This document shows, in pieces, positions 17,805 to 28,303 of a stretch of 64,000 nucleotides of DNA. Source of the DNA: Comamonadaceae bacterium (GTDB taxonomy: Bacteria; Pseudomonadota; Gammaproteobacteria; Burkholderiales; Burkholderiaceae_C); contig CANCER010000001.1 of the NCBI GenBank assembly GCA_947375135.1, forward strand, positions 124,001-188,000. The letters are read 5' to 3'. The notes beneath the pieces are model-generated. The model saw only the letters and a list, made by a program, of their open reading frames with translations. It searched no databases and was not told the origin of the DNA. The translations under genes were made by a program, and so were the position numbers. How positions within the stretch are numbered: the stretch's first letter is position 1; every line of letters begins with the position of its first letter.

Positions 17805-18754
17805 GCGTTGGCACTCCAGTCCAGAATCATCTTGAGGCAGGCAGCATCGCCAAATGCCACTTCGTAAGCCGCGAGCGCCTTGGCGGGCGATTGGCTGTGC
17901 GTGACCAGGCCTTCGAGTGAGAGCCTGCCGTTGTGCACCAGTTCATTGACGGCCAGCAGGTCGGCGCGCTTCCATTCGGCTGCGGTGCGGATTTGCGCCT
18001 CGCGCATGAAGGCCGGCGCAAAGGCGAAGTGCAGGTCGTTTTTGTAGAAGCCGGCCAACACCACCTCACCACCGGGGGCCAGGCGCTGAATCAGCTGGTC
18101 CAGTAGGTGGGAGTCGCCGCTGACGTCGTAAATGGCCTTGTAGTCTTTGCGCGGGTCGGCGTCCGGATGGACTACGCGGTAGCCCTCGCCACCGGCCATG
18201 CGGCCGGCTTGTGTTTCCCACACCGTGGGGGCGGGGGCGCCGGAGGCCACCGTCATGCGCGCCAGCAAACGGCCCATGACGCCGTGGCCCACGATCAGGT
18301 CCGGCGGGTTGATGATCTGGCGCTTGCCGCCGCCGGACACCGCGTGGTAGGCGGTGGCGGCCAGGGCCAGCAAGACGGCGTTGGCGCCCAGGCGGTCTTC
18401 CACCGGCACCACGCGGTCCTGGTTCACCACCAACTGCGAGGCCGTGCCGCCAAACAAACTGCGCACGCCTTGCAGGCAGTTGGAGCCGGGCACAAACACC
18501 CGTTGACCCAGGTTGAGCGTGGAGCTGTCACTGGTTTTAACCACCCGGCCCACGGACTCGTAGCCGGGCACCAGCGGGTAACCCATGCCGGGAAAGGCCG
18601 GCATGCTGCCATCCCACAACAGGCGCTCGGTCCCGGTGCTGATACCGCTGTACTCCACTTCGACCTGAATCTGGCCTTCGGCCAGCTCCGCCAGGTCCAA
18701 AGACTGCACCGAGAGCTGACGCGGCTGATTGAATACGACGGCTTGTGATTTCAT
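17801..18754 (-). CDS. bchC: bacteriochlorophyllide a dehydrogenase
   Basis: 317 residues starting MKSQAVVFNQPRQLSVQSLD; the track ORF begins eight codons upstream but this ATG matches the family. YSGISTGTERLLWDGSMP and YPLVPGYESVGRVV are BchC signatures, and GHGVMGRLLARMT is the nucleotide-binding loop of this zinc-independent MDR-family enzyme. BchC oxidises the C3 hydroxyethyl group to acetyl. A perfect TGT-N12-ACA palindrome lies 30 bp upstream, consistent with PpsR/CrtJ control as known for bchC in Rhodobacter. Confidence 0.96.
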   Translation of the reverse strand: MKSQAVVFNQPRQLSVQSLDLAELAEGQIQVEVEYSGISTGTERLLWDGSMPAFPGMGYPLVPGYESVGRVVKTSDSSTLNLGQRVFVPGSNCLQGVRSLFGGTASQLVVNQDRVVPVEDRLGANAVLLALAATAYHAVSGGGKRQIINPPDLIVGHGVMGRLLARMTVASGAPAPTVWETQAGRMAGGEGYRVVHPDADPRKDYKAIYDVSGDSHLLDQLIQRLAPGGEVVLAGFYKNDLHFAFAPAFMREAQIRTAAEWKRADLLAVNELVHNGRLSLEGLVTHSQSPAKALAAYEVAFGDAACLKMILDWSANA

Positions 18755-18783
18755 GATGTTATTTTTAATCTTACACAAACAAA

Positions 18784-18801
18784 TGTAAATCTATATTTAC
18801 A
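18784..18801. promoter_or_regulatory. PpsR/CrtJ-type operator upstream of bchC
   Basis: TGTAAATCTATATTTACA is a TGT-N12-ACA palindrome with extended AT-rich dyad symmetry, in the 73-bp gap between crtF and bchC. CrtJ/PpsR is known to bind this consensus at bchC and other photosynthesis promoters. A second, imperfect element (TGT-N13-ACA) lies between it and the bchC start. PpsR itself is not in this window. Confidence 0.8.
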
Positions 18802-18827
18802 CTTTTCGGGGGAAATAGGGAAAACAC

Positions 18828-20000
18828 TTAGCCGCCGGGCTTGCGTGCGACCAGCAAGCGGGTGTGAATCGGCATGGCATTGGGGAGCAATTCCACATGC
18901 ATAAAGCCGGTGTCGTTGAGCATGCGGCTGAGCTCCGTCGGCGTGCGCAAGCGCCCCGCCCCCATGGCGAGCAGGTAGAAGTGGAAATAGGCGTCCCCGG
19001 TCTGTTCTTCCAGCGGCTCCTGCGCCATGGGTTCGGCCACCAACAAGGTGCCGCCCACCGGCAGTGCGTCATAAATTTTCTGGAACAGGGTGCGCACCTT
19101 GTCGTCCGGGTGGTCATGGGCCACGCGGATCAGGGTCACCAGATCGGCACCCTGCGGCAGGTCGTCCTCAAAGAAGCTGCCGGGGTGGTACTCCACTGCC
19201 GCTTGCAAGCCCTGCGTGGCGTGGTTCTGACGGGCCAGCGCCAGCACCTGCGGCAAGTCGAACAGCCGGATTTGCAGTCCCTTGTGGCGCTTGGCCAGCT
19301 CAGCAGCAAAGCGGCCCTTGCCCGCTCCTACATCCAATACGCAGCGGTAGGGGTCGAAGGCAAAGGTGTTGAGCACCTCATCCAGTACAAAGGTCTGGGA
19401 GGCCGCCATGAGTGCGGAGTAGCGGTCCACATGCTCCGCCTTGGCCTCTTTGGCCTGCGCGGGAGTCATCGCATGGGCGTAGGGCCAGTAGGCCGCCATC
19501 TGGCCGCTCCAGGCGTCGTGCAGGAACGCGGTGGGCTCAGCCAGGTCGCGGTACAGCAGGCTGTTGTGTTCAATCATGGCGCGAATACCCTCGTGCGCGG
19601 CAATCGGTACACCCAGCGGCCCCAGACCGAAACGCTGGCCGCTGCGCCGCTCCAGCAGTTTCAGCGACACGGCCGACAAGATCAGCCGCTGCAATGCGGC
19701 CTGCGGCATGTCGCAACGGCGGGACAGTTCTTCCAGGGTGGCCGGTGCTTCCTGCAGCAGGGCAAACAGCTTGAGCCGCACGCAGGAGAGCAATACCTGC
19801 GAGTACACAAAGCCGGACATGAGATCAAAAATCTGGCGGGTCCGACGCTGGGCAAACCACCGCGTCAAGGGGTTGGACAAGGCCAACCGGTAGAGGCCGG
19901 GGTGGGACATCCACGCCTCGACCTTGCGGTGTACGGTGTCCAGCCAAACGGGCGCAGGGGCGACTGCGGCGGTGTTTCGGGAGATGCCTGTGTGTTGCAT
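18828..20000 (-). CDS. crtF: demethylspheroidene (hydroxyneurosporene) O-methyltransferase
   Basis: 390 residues from MQHTGISRN at 20000, 25 bp after crtE; the track start at 20057 would overlap crtE and gives an unlikely N-terminus. The N-terminal dimerisation/winged-helix part (SQVLLSCVRLKLFALLQEAP) is followed by the SAM-binding motif CVLDVGAGKGRFAAELAKRH and LPVGGTLLVAEPMAQEP. CrtF methylates the C-1 hydroxyl of carotenoids in the spheroidene pathway, and the length matches Rhodobacter CrtF. Confidence 0.94.
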   Translation of the reverse strand: MQHTGISRNTAAVAPAPVWLDTVHRKVEAWMSHPGLYRLALSNPLTRWFAQRRTRQIFDLMSGFVYSQVLLSCVRLKLFALLQEAPATLEELSRRCDMPQAALQRLILSAVSLKLLERRSGQRFGLGPLGVPIAAHEGIRAMIEHNSLLYRDLAEPTAFLHDAWSGQMAAYWPYAHAMTPAQAKEAKAEHVDRYSALMAASQTFVLDEVLNTFAFDPYRCVLDVGAGKGRFAAELAKRHKGLQIRLFDLPQVLALARQNHATQGLQAAVEYHPGSFFEDDLPQGADLVTLIRVAHDHPDDKVRTLFQKIYDALPVGGTLLVAEPMAQEPLEEQTGDAYFHFYLLAMGAGRLRTPTELSRMLNDTGFMHVELLPNAMPIHTRLLVARKPGG

Positions 20001-20025
20001 ATCAGTACCTGAATAAGTGGCGGAC

Positions 20026-20931
20026 TCAAGCAGAAAGTGCTGCTGCGGGTTGGACACCGGGCATGCGGTAGGCGGAGTAGGCCGCGCTGGGAACCAGTCG
20101 TTCGGACTCGTTGCGGACCAGGTGCTGCAGCATGCCGCGGCAGGTGCAAGCCGGCACGCTATCGACGGCTTTTTGGATCAGGTCCTGAAAATAGTCCAAC
20201 GCGCCTCCCAGACCCAATTCGCTGGCGGCGCTGGGACGGGTGTGCAAACAGTCTTGCCCCGTGGGCTTGCCCAGATCGGCACTCAAGCCCATGACGTCAC
20301 GGATGTCGTCTGCCACTTGGTAGGCTTCGCCAAGACAGGCGCCCAGCGCATACCAGGGCTGTGCTTCGCGTCCCGAAGCCAAGGCTCCGGCACAGGTGGA
20401 TGCGACGAACAGGGCGCCGGTTTTGGCGCGTTGGTAGCGGCCCAGGTCGGCGCGTGGTTCGCATTCCCAGGCCTGTCCGGCCACAATGCCATCGGGCAAA
20501 CCCACGCCGGAGGTCATGTTCTGCATCAGCGCAAGCAGGCGATCTGGCGCAGCGTGGCCCGCATTGAGCAGCACCTGGTAGGCCATCACGATGAGTGCAT
20601 CGCCTGTCAACAAGGCCAGCGGTTCACCAAAGGCCTTGTGCACCGTGGGCCGGCCCCGGCGGATGTCCGCATCGTCAAAGGCCGGCATGTCATCGTGAAC
20701 CAGGGAGGCGCAGTGCATCAGTTCGAGCGCGCTTGCGGCCGCATCGCTGAGCTGGGGCTGGTCATCACCGCAGGCAATGGCCACGGACAGGGTCAGCTGC
20801 GGGCGGATGCGCGCGCCACCGGAAAACACCGCATGGCGCATGGCCTCTACGAGGCGCGGTGGAGCCGCTTTGCCGACGGCACCCTCAAAACAAGACGCCA
20901 GGGACTGTTCGGCACGCTTTAATAGACTCAT
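20026..20931 (-). CDS. crtE: geranylgeranyl diphosphate synthase
   Basis: 301 residues of the trans-isoprenyl diphosphate synthase family. The first Asp-rich motif is in ASLVHDDMPAFDDADIRRG (about residue 95) and the second in YQVADDIRDVMG. In a photosynthesis cluster next to crtF this is CrtE, supplying GGPP for carotenoids and for the bacteriochlorophyll tail. It is the first gene of the long minus-strand series. Two perfect PpsR-type operators and a further palindrome lie in the 142 bp between it and the divergent gene. Confidence 0.94.
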   Translation of the reverse strand: MSLLKRAEQSLASCFEGAVGKAAPPRLVEAMRHAVFSGGARIRPQLTLSVAIACGDDQPQLSDAAASALELMHCASLVHDDMPAFDDADIRRGRPTVHKAFGEPLALLTGDALIVMAYQVLLNAGHAAPDRLLALMQNMTSGVGLPDGIVAGQAWECEPRADLGRYQRAKTGALFVASTCAGALASGREAQPWYALGACLGEAYQVADDIRDVMGLSADLGKPTGQDCLHTRPSAASELGLGGALDYFQDLIQKAVDSVPACTCRGMLQHLVRNESERLVPSAAYSAYRMPGVQPAAALSA

Positions 20932-20956
20932 GGTGACCTCGCTTTTTTCATCGATG

Positions 20957-20974
20957 TGTCATTTAAAATTGACA
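20957..20974. promoter_or_regulatory. PpsR/CrtJ-type operator 1 of the crtE divergent region
   Basis: TGTCATTTAAAATTGACA is a perfect TGTCA-N8-TGACA palindrome (TGT-N12-ACA), 26 bp upstream of the crtE ATG. It overlaps the TTGAC arm of a second dyad, TTGACACGTGTAGGTGTCAA at 20969-20988. Its position over the likely crtE promoter suits repression. Confidence 0.82.
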
Positions 20975-21008
20975 CGTGTAGGTGTCAATATAAACATTCA
21001 TAATTCTT

Positions 21009-21026
21009 TGTCAATCGAAAGTTACA
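21009..21026. promoter_or_regulatory. PpsR/CrtJ-type operator 2 of the crtE divergent region
   Basis: TGTCAATCGAAAGTTACA fits TGT-N12-ACA. It is 52 bp, about five helical turns, from operator 1, so two tetramers or one looped complex could bind on the same DNA face. It lies 48 bp before the divergent small membrane gene. Confidence 0.72.
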
Positions 21027-21073
21027 CCCAATGGGGGATGTTCCGATGAATGCCTTGGCCAAGGAGTGCCGTG

Positions 21074-21235
21074 ATGGGAATCTGGATGGAGCTTGGAATT
21101 TTTGTGCTGGTGCTGGCCTTCGGGATGTGGCAAATCCACGACGTAAAGCGGGAGCTGCGCAAAGGGAAAACCCGCAAAGAGGCGGCAAAAGCGCCTCCGG
21201 ATCCGGGTCGAAACGCAGAGCCCGACAAAAATTGA
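21074..21235 (+). CDS. 53-residue single-TM protein divergent from crtE
   Basis: The ATG at 21074 follows AAGGAG with 7-nt spacing, which favours this start over the track start eight codons earlier. The product begins MGIWMELGIFVLVLAFGMWQ, one transmembrane helix, then a highly charged tail rich in Lys/Arg (VKRELRKGKTRKEAAK) and Pro. I do not recognise the family. Its promoter region is shared with crtE and holds PpsR-type operators, so it is likely expressed with photosynthesis genes; a role in pigment-complex assembly is only a guess. Confidence 0.72.
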   Translation: MGIWMELGIFVLVLAFGMWQIHDVKRELRKGKTRKEAAKAPPDPGRNAEPDKN

Positions 21236-21296
21236 TTAAATCGTTTCAGGTTAGGGCTTATAGGGCTATGCACCACCGCGCCGGACTCCTATACTT

Positions 21297-21310
21297 TTGA
21301 CGAGCGTCAA
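21297..21310. promoter_or_regulatory. FNR/FixK-type box upstream of ppaA/aerR
   Basis: TTGACGAGCGTCAA is a perfect TTGAC-N4-GTCAA dyad, the half-site arrangement used by FNR/FixK/DNR-type regulators. About 19 bp downstream is TGATAAG, a plausible -10, which would centre the box near -40, the class II activator position. This suggests oxygen- or redox-dependent expression of the antirepressor gene. Confidence 0.6.
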
Positions 21311-21413
21311 TGCATTGGCGAATTCAGGCTGATAAGAGAAACGAACAATATAAGCAGACGCATGGCTCGCGATGGACAGGTTTTCCGTCCCGAGTGCGTG
21401 CATAGGAGCACAC

Positions 21414-22349
21414 ATGGAACTCGGTTTAGTTGGCACCCTGAGCGGGCTGCAGATGCACACCCCATTGAAGAGCTGGCATTGGACTTCCATGTCCATGTTC
21501 GGCTCGAGTTCGTCCAAACCCGAAAAGGACAGCAACTGCGGCCAGGAGGAGGACCCGGGCTACGACGAGTGCAAGGGTTCGCTGCGCAGCGTGATTGAGT
21601 CCCAGATCATTCCGCGCTTGTTACAGGCCCATGCGGCTTACGCTGCATCCAACGCACAAGCGTTCAACACCGCTTTCGAACCCAGCAGCGCGGCCGTCGA
21701 TTCCTTTGCAACACTGTGCGTGCAGTTCTCAGCGGAAAATGCCAGCAACTTTGTCATGCAGTTGCAGCGTGACGGGGTCAGCAATGACGATATCTTTCTC
21801 AAGCTGATGGCGCCTGCGGCGCGCTGCCTGGGCACCTGGTGGGAAGAGGACAAAGTGGATTTCACCGTCGTCACCTTGGGCTTGCTGCATATGCAGCAAC
21901 TGACCCACCAATTGGGGTACGACTACCACCAGGCGCCGAAAATGGCAGGCCCGGTGCGCCGTGTGATGCTGGCGGCAGCGCCCGGCTCGCAACACATCCT
22001 CGGGCTGGTGATGGTGAGCGAGTTTTTCCGCAAGGAAGGCTGGCAGGTGGTGGTGGAAATTGCCAATACCGAACGGGAGATCTTCCAGGCGGCAGCGAAC
22101 GAATGGTTTGACCTGATCGGGCTCTCGGTGGGCATCGTGGAGCAAATTCCTTCGCTGACCGCATTGATCGCCCGTGTGAAGAAGTCGTCACGCAACCCCG
22201 CCACGCCGGTGCTTCTGGGGGGCCCGGCCTTCTTCAGCAGCAGCGCCACGGCCGAGAGCCTGGGGGCCGACGGCATCTCGATTGATGCGTTGCACGGCCT
22301 CAAGCTTGCGTCGGCTCTGGTCGACCCGCTCAAGCGGCACGCTGACTAG
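21414..22349 (+). CDS. ppaA: B12-binding PpaA/AerR-type photosynthesis regulator
   Basis: 311 residues from the ATG at 21414, which has AGGAG 5 nt upstream. The first 60 residues are low-complexity and Cys/Ser-containing. The middle is helical (SVIESQIIPRLLQAHAAYAA, LKLMAPAARCLGTWWEEDKV). The C-terminal half is a cobalamin-binding fold (GSQHILGLVMVSEFFRKEGW, LIGLSVGIVEQIP, VLLGGPAFFSS), as in PpaA/AerR, which counter PpsR/CrtJ in light- and oxygen-dependent ways. The His in GSQHILG matches the single B12-ligand region of AerR rather than the classic DxHxxG. ppsR is not adjacent here. Confidence 0.85.
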   Translation: MELGLVGTLSGLQMHTPLKSWHWTSMSMFGSSSSKPEKDSNCGQEEDPGYDECKGSLRSVIESQIIPRLLQAHAAYAASNAQAFNTAFEPSSAAVDSFATLCVQFSAENASNFVMQLQRDGVSNDDIFLKLMAPAARCLGTWWEEDKVDFTVVTLGLLHMQQLTHQLGYDYHQAPKMAGPVRRVMLAAAPGSQHILGLVMVSEFFRKEGWQVVVEIANTEREIFQAAANEWFDLIGLSVGIVEQIPSLTALIARVKKSSRNPATPVLLGGPAFFSSSATAESLGADGISIDALHGLKLASALVDPLKRHAD

Positions 22350-22367
22350 CGCCCTCCCCAACAGGCT

Positions 22368-23309
22368 TCAGTTGAAACCGGCCGGCGAACCATGCCTGGC
22401 GAATTGCGTCGCCAGGTAGTCTTCGCCGTGCTCCAGCACGAAATAGCGCAGCGCCTCCGCAGCGGGCGACAGCAGCTTGGACTGCGTGTGGACCACATTC
22501 CAGGCCCGCACGACGGGCGATTCTTCCACATCCAGCAGTGCGATGAGCCGGTTGTCGAGCTCCAGACCCAGTGTGTGCAGCGAGAGAAAGCTCAAGCCCA
22601 TACCGGCCATGACAGCCTGCTTGATCGTCTCGTTACTCGCCATCTCCATGGTCACACGCAGCTCGGTGCGCGAGGTATCGAGAAATTTCTCCATGGCAGC
22701 GCGGGTGCCCGAGCCCTGCTCGCGCAGGATGAAAGGCTCTCCCTGCAATGTGGCGGGGGCCAACGTGCCGGCGCGTACCAGCGGATGGTCCACCGGTGCC
22801 ACAAAAACATGGGGATGCGCAGCAAAGGGCTCGGCCCGCGTGGCCAGCTCTTTGGGCGGTCGGCCCATGATGGCAATGTCGACTTCATTGGCGTGCAACA
22901 TCCGGACCAACTGCTCGCGGTTGCCCACCACCAGTTTGAGTTCCACGCCGGCATGCTCCTTGTGGAATGCGGCCAACAGGCGCGGCAGAAAGTACTTGGC
23001 CGTGCTGACCATTCCGATGGTGAGCACGCCCACCTCCAGCTTTTGCAGCCGTGCGGCGGCGTCTTCTGCATCCTTCAGGGTGGCGAGCACTTTGCGCGCG
23101 TACACCAGCATGTATTCGCCCACGGTCGTGAGTGCCACGGCACGGCCGCTGCGGTCAAACAGCGGCATGCCGACGTGCTTTTCCAGTTCGCGGATTTGCA
23201 TCGTCACTGCGGGAGGCGTGAGATGCAATGCCTGCGCGGCTTGGGTAAAGCTCAGATGGCGGGCTACTTCACTGAAAACCCGCAGTTGGCGGAAGGTGGC
23301 GTTCTTCAT
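22368..23309 (-). CDS. cbbR: LysR-type regulator of the Calvin operon
   Basis: 313 residues of LysR family: an N-terminal winged helix-turn-helix (FRQLRVFSEVARHLSFTQAA, LTPPAVTMQIRELEKHVG) and a C-terminal effector domain including VGNREQLVRMLHANEVDIAI and REQGSGTRAAMEKFL. Divergent placement from cbbL, 107 bp away, identifies CbbR, the activator of cbb operons responding to metabolites such as RuBP or phosphoenolpyruvate. It ends 18 bp from the convergent end of ppaA. Confidence 0.93.
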   Translation of the reverse strand: MKNATFRQLRVFSEVARHLSFTQAAQALHLTPPAVTMQIRELEKHVGMPLFDRSGRAVALTTVGEYMLVYARKVLATLKDAEDAAARLQKLEVGVLTIGMVSTAKYFLPRLLAAFHKEHAGVELKLVVGNREQLVRMLHANEVDIAIMGRPPKELATRAEPFAAHPHVFVAPVDHPLVRAGTLAPATLQGEPFILREQGSGTRAAMEKFLDTSRTELRVTMEMASNETIKQAVMAGMGLSFLSLHTLGLELDNRLIALLDVEESPVVRAWNVVHTQSKLLSPAAEALRYFVLEHGEDYLATQFARHGSPAGFN

Positions 23310-24898
<1,589 letters not shown>

Positions 24899-24929
24899 TA
24901 TTCCCATCACACGCAAGGAGACACCCACC

Positions 24930-25367
24930 ATGATGACCAACCCCACCGGGCGCCTGACACAGGGCCAGTTCAGTTTCCTGCCGGATTTGACCGATGCAGA
25001 AATCATGCTGCAGATTGAATACGGCCTGCGCAAGGGCTACGCCTGGAGCGTCGAATACACCGACGACCCGCACCCGCGCAACACCTACTGGAGCATGTAC
25101 GGCAACCCGCTGTTTGACCTGCACGATGCGTCAGGCGTGATGCAGGAACTGTCCGGTTGCCGGGCTGCATTTCCGCGCCACTACATCCGGCTCATGGCCT
25201 TTGACTCGACCCGCAATGTGGAAACCATCGCGATGAGCTTCATCGTCAACCGCCCTGCGGTGGAGCCGGGCTTCATGCTCGAACGCCAGGAGGTGCAGGG
25301 CCGCTCTATTCGCTACAGCACGCGCGGTTACGCGGCAACGCAACCGGAAGGCGAGCGTTACCTCTAA
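24930..25367 (+). CDS. cbbS: RuBisCO small subunit, form IC
   Basis: 145 residues beginning MMTNPTGRLTQGQFSFLPDL and continuing LRKGYAWSVEYTDDPHPRNTYWSMYGNPLF, the red-type small-subunit core. The C-terminal extension (MLERQEVQGRSIRYSTRGYA) supplies the beta-hairpin that fills the central solvent channel in form IC/ID enzymes. It starts 31 bp after cbbL with a GGAG site. Confidence 0.97.
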   Translation: MMTNPTGRLTQGQFSFLPDLTDAEIMLQIEYGLRKGYAWSVEYTDDPHPRNTYWSMYGNPLFDLHDASGVMQELSGCRAAFPRHYIRLMAFDSTRNVETIAMSFIVNRPAVEPGFMLERQEVQGRSIRYSTRGYAATQPEGERYL

Positions 25368-25412
25368 CCAGGGTGACAAACCTGCGCATCCACCCCCCCA
25401 CACGCACCTGCC

Positions 25413-26375
25413 ATGACCGCCCCTTCCTACACCATTCCCGGCAGCACACCGGCTGCCGTATCCCGTGCCCGGACAGAGCAGCCTGCCCTGCCCTCTGATC
25501 CGTTGGCAGGCGCGCGGTCCGTGGCAGAGGTGCTTGCCGGCACCCAGGTGGATGCGGTGTTGCAGGAACTGGATGCCGAGCTGGTGGGCCTGGTTCCCGT
25601 CAAGGCGCGGATTCGCGACATTGCAGCCCTGCTGGTGATCGACCGGCTGCGTGTGAACTTCGGACTGCTCAGCCAGGCACCCAGCCTGCACATGTGTTTC
25701 AGCGGCAACCCCGGCACCGGCAAAACCACGGTGGCCCAACGCATGGCACACATACTGCACAGGCTGGGCTATGTGCGCAAGGGACACCTGATCTCGGTGA
25801 CACGTGACGATCTGGTGGGCCAGTACATCGGCCACACCGCGCCCAAGACCAAAGAGGTGTTGCAGCGTGCCATGGGGGGTGTGCTGTTCATTGACGAGGC
25901 CTACTACCTCTACCGCCCCGAGAACGAACGTGACTACGGGCAGGAGGCCATCGAAATTCTGCTGCAAGTCATGGAAAACCAGCGCAGCGACCTCGTGGTC
26001 ATCCTGGCGGGCTACCACGACCGCATGGAGACGTTTTTCCAGTCCAACCCGGGCATGCGTTCGCGCATCGCCCACCACCTGGATTTCCCGGATTACGCTG
26101 TGCCTGAGCTGATGCACATTGCCGACAAGACACTGGCACAGCAGCACTACCACTTTGGCGCGGGTGCGGGCGAAGCCTTTGAGCAGTACCTCACGCTGCG
26201 TATGCAACAGCCCCAGTTTGCCAACGCGCGCAGCGTGCGCAACGCGCTGGACCGTGCCCGTCTGCGCCAGGCCAGCCGCCTTTTTGCCAACCGGGACCAG
26301 GTGCTGGATGTCCACGCCCTGACGACGATTGAGCCGCAGGACATTCTGGCCAGCCGCCTGTTTCAGAACAGCTGA
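25413..26375 (+). CDS. cbbX: red-type RuBisCO activase CbbX (AAA+)
   Basis: 320 residues. Walker A is [20 protein letters not shown] (about residue 95) and Walker B is [13 protein letters not shown]; the pore loop region [13 protein letters not shown] follows Walker A. CbbX forms RuBP-activated hexamers that pull on the RuBisCO large-subunit C-terminus to release inhibitory sugar phosphates. Its presence confirms the red-type enzyme. It lies 45 bp after cbbS. Confidence 0.97.
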   Translation: MTAPSYTIPGSTPAAVSRARTEQPALPSDPLAGARSVAEVLAGTQVDAVLQELDAELVGLVPVKARIRDIAALLVIDRLRVNFGLLSQAPSLHMCFSGNPGTGKTTVAQRMAHILHRLGYVRKGHLISVTRDDLVGQYIGHTAPKTKEVLQRAMGGVLFIDEAYYLYRPENERDYGQEAIEILLQVMENQRSDLVVILAGYHDRMETFFQSNPGMRSRIAHHLDFPDYAVPELMHIADKTLAQQHYHFGAGAGEAFEQYLTLRMQQPQFANARSVRNALDRARLRQASRLFANRDQVLDVHALTTIEPQDILASRLFQNS

Positions 26376-26393
26376 CAAGTGAGGCGCACGCGC

Positions 26394-27155
26394 ATGGAAA
26401 CCCCCCGTACAAAAACGCCTTTGCAAGCCCTGATTTTCGATGTGGACGGCACCTTGGCGGACACCGAAGATGCGCACCGCGCGGCCTTTAACCAGGCGTT
26501 TGCCGATGCCGGCCTGGGGTGGGTCTGGGATGAGACGCTCTACATCGAGTTGCTGGACGTCGCAGGGGGAAAAGAGCGCATCCTGCACTACTGGAAGCGG
26601 GTGCAACCGGACCTGGGGGGCGTCAGCACCAGCCGTGCATCCGAATGGATTGACCGCCTGCACGCCAGCAAGACCACAGCCTACGGCCGTCTGGTTCAGG
26701 ACGGCAGCGTGGCGCTGCGCCCCGGTGTGCTGCAGTTGTTACAGGCCGCCCATCGCCAGGGCATTCCCTGTGCCATTGCCACCACCACCACGCGGGCCAA
26801 CGTGGACGCCTTGCTCCTGGCCAACCTGGGGCCTGCATGGCAACAGCACTTTGCGGTGATTGAAGACGCCTCGACGGCACCGCTGAAGAAGCCCCATCCG
26901 CAGGTGTACCTGCAGGCACTGGAGCGGCTGGGGCTGCCCGCCCATGCATGCCTGGCCTTTGAGGATTCTGCGAACGGACTGGCCGCAGCCCGGGGGGCTG
27001 GCCTGGCGACCGTTGTGACGCCAAACCGTTACACGCAACGCCATGTTTTCACAGGCGCATGGCGGCAACTGCCCAGCTTGCAGGCTTGCGCACTGGCGGA
27101 CCTGCAGGCCTGGCATGCCGGCGAGACAGTGCGTGCCTGCACGGCAGGCAGCTGA
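26394..27155 (+). CDS. cbbY: HAD-family phosphatase CbbY
   Basis: 253 residues from the ATG at 26394, which has GAGG 9 nt upstream; the track's GTG at 26379 is less likely. The HAD motif I nucleophile is in [20 protein letters not shown], motif II Thr in [11 protein letters not shown] and motif III/IV in KKPHPQVY and [14 protein letters not shown]. CbbY degrades xylulose-1,5-bisphosphate, an inhibitory misfire product of RuBisCO, complementing CbbX. It sits in the operon between cbbX and fbp. Confidence 0.94.
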   Translation: METPRTKTPLQALIFDVDGTLADTEDAHRAAFNQAFADAGLGWVWDETLYIELLDVAGGKERILHYWKRVQPDLGGVSTSRASEWIDRLHASKTTAYGRLVQDGSVALRPGVLQLLQAAHRQGIPCAIATTTTRANVDALLLANLGPAWQQHFAVIEDASTAPLKKPHPQVYLQALERLGLPAHACLAFEDSANGLAAARGAGLATVVTPNRYTQRHVFTGAWRQLPSLQACALADLQAWHAGETVRACTAGS

Positions 27156-27184
27156 AGAAATTTTTAACTTTTGGAGACCTGCGC

Positions 27185-28279
27185 ATGCCATTTTCCAAGC
27201 GATTCACGCTGACCCAGTATCTGATTGAGGAACGCCGCCGCTTTCCCGGGGCGAGCGGTAATTTCAACGCGCTGGTGCTGGACGCCGCACTGGCCTGCAA
27301 AGCCATTGCGCGTGCGGTGGCCTTTGGCGAACTCGGCGGCGTATTGGGCAACCAGGACAGCGCGTTGGGCGGTGCCGTCAATATTCAGGGGGAAACGCAA
27401 AAGAAGCTCGATGTATTGAGCAACCAGTACTTCACCCGGATCAACGAATGGGGTGGCAACCTGGCCGGTATGGCCTCGGAAGAGATGGAACACCCCTACC
27501 AGATACCCGCGCAACATCCGCGCGGCAAGTACCTGCTGGTGTTTGACCCGCTGGACGGCTCCAGCAACATTGATGTCAACGTCTCGGTGGGCAGCATTTT
27601 CAGCATTCTGCGGGCGCCGCAAGACGTGATTGCACAAGGGCGTGACGTGACGGAAGCCGATTTTCTGCAACCGGGCACCAGCCAGATGGGAGCAGGCTAC
27701 GCCATCTACGGCCCGACCACCATGCTGGTGCTCAGCGTGGGCAACGGCGTTGCAGGCTTCACACTGGACCCCACTCTGGGTGAATTCATGTTGACGCACC
27801 CCGACATCCAGGTGCCAGTGGACACCCAGGAGTTTGCGATCAACGCGTCCAACAGCCGCTTTTGGGAGGCACCAGTCAAGCGCTATGTCGACGAGTGCCT
27901 GGCCGGCAAACCGGGCCCGCGCGGCAAGGATTTCAACATGCGCTGGATTGCCAGCATGGTGGCTGAAGCACACCGCATCTTGATGCGCGGCGGCGTCTTC
28001 ATGTACCCGCGCGACACCAAGGACGTAACCAAGCCCGGGCGACTGCGCCTGCTCTACGAGGCCAACCCCATCGGATTCATCATGGAGCAGGCAGGGGGGC
28101 GGGCCTCCACGGGTCGCCAACCCGTGTTGCGGGTCACGCCAAGTTCGCTGCACCAGCGCATCGGCCTGGTGTTCGGCTCCAAAAACGAAGTGGAACGCAT
28201 TGAGCGGTACCACACCGAACCTGTGGAAGTTGAGTCGGGTAATCCCTTATTCGGCAAGAGCAGCCTGTTTCGCGACTGA
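27185..28279 (+). CDS. fbp: fructose-1,6-bisphosphatase class I
   Basis: 364 residues from [20 protein letters not shown] at 27185 with GGAG upstream; the track's earlier start lies over cbb[21 protein letters not shown] holds the metal-binding DPLDGSSN motif, followed by [20 protein letters not shown] and [15 protein letters not shown]. It dephosphorylates fructose bisphosphate and probably sedoheptulose bisphosphate in the Calvin cycle. Within a cbb operon the paralogue is often called cbbF. Confidence 0.96.
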   Translation: MPFSKRFTLTQYLIEERRRFPGASGNFNALVLDAALACKAIARAVAFGELGGVLGNQDSALGGAVNIQGETQKKLDVLSNQYFTRINEWGGNLAGMASEEMEHPYQIPAQHPRGKYLLVFDPLDGSSNIDVNVSVGSIFSILRAPQDVIAQGRDVTEADFLQPGTSQMGAGYAIYGPTTMLVLSVGNGVAGFTLDPTLGEFMLTHPDIQVPVDTQEFAINASNSRFWEAPVKRYVDECLAGKPGPRGKDFNMRWIASMVAEAHRILMRGGVFMYPRDTKDVTKPGRLRLLYEANPIGFIMEQAGGRASTGRQPVLRVTPSSLHQRIGLVFGSKNEVERIERYHTEPVEVESGNPLFGKSSLFRD

Positions 28280-28303
28280 CACGAACTAAACAAAGGAAAC
28301 CCC

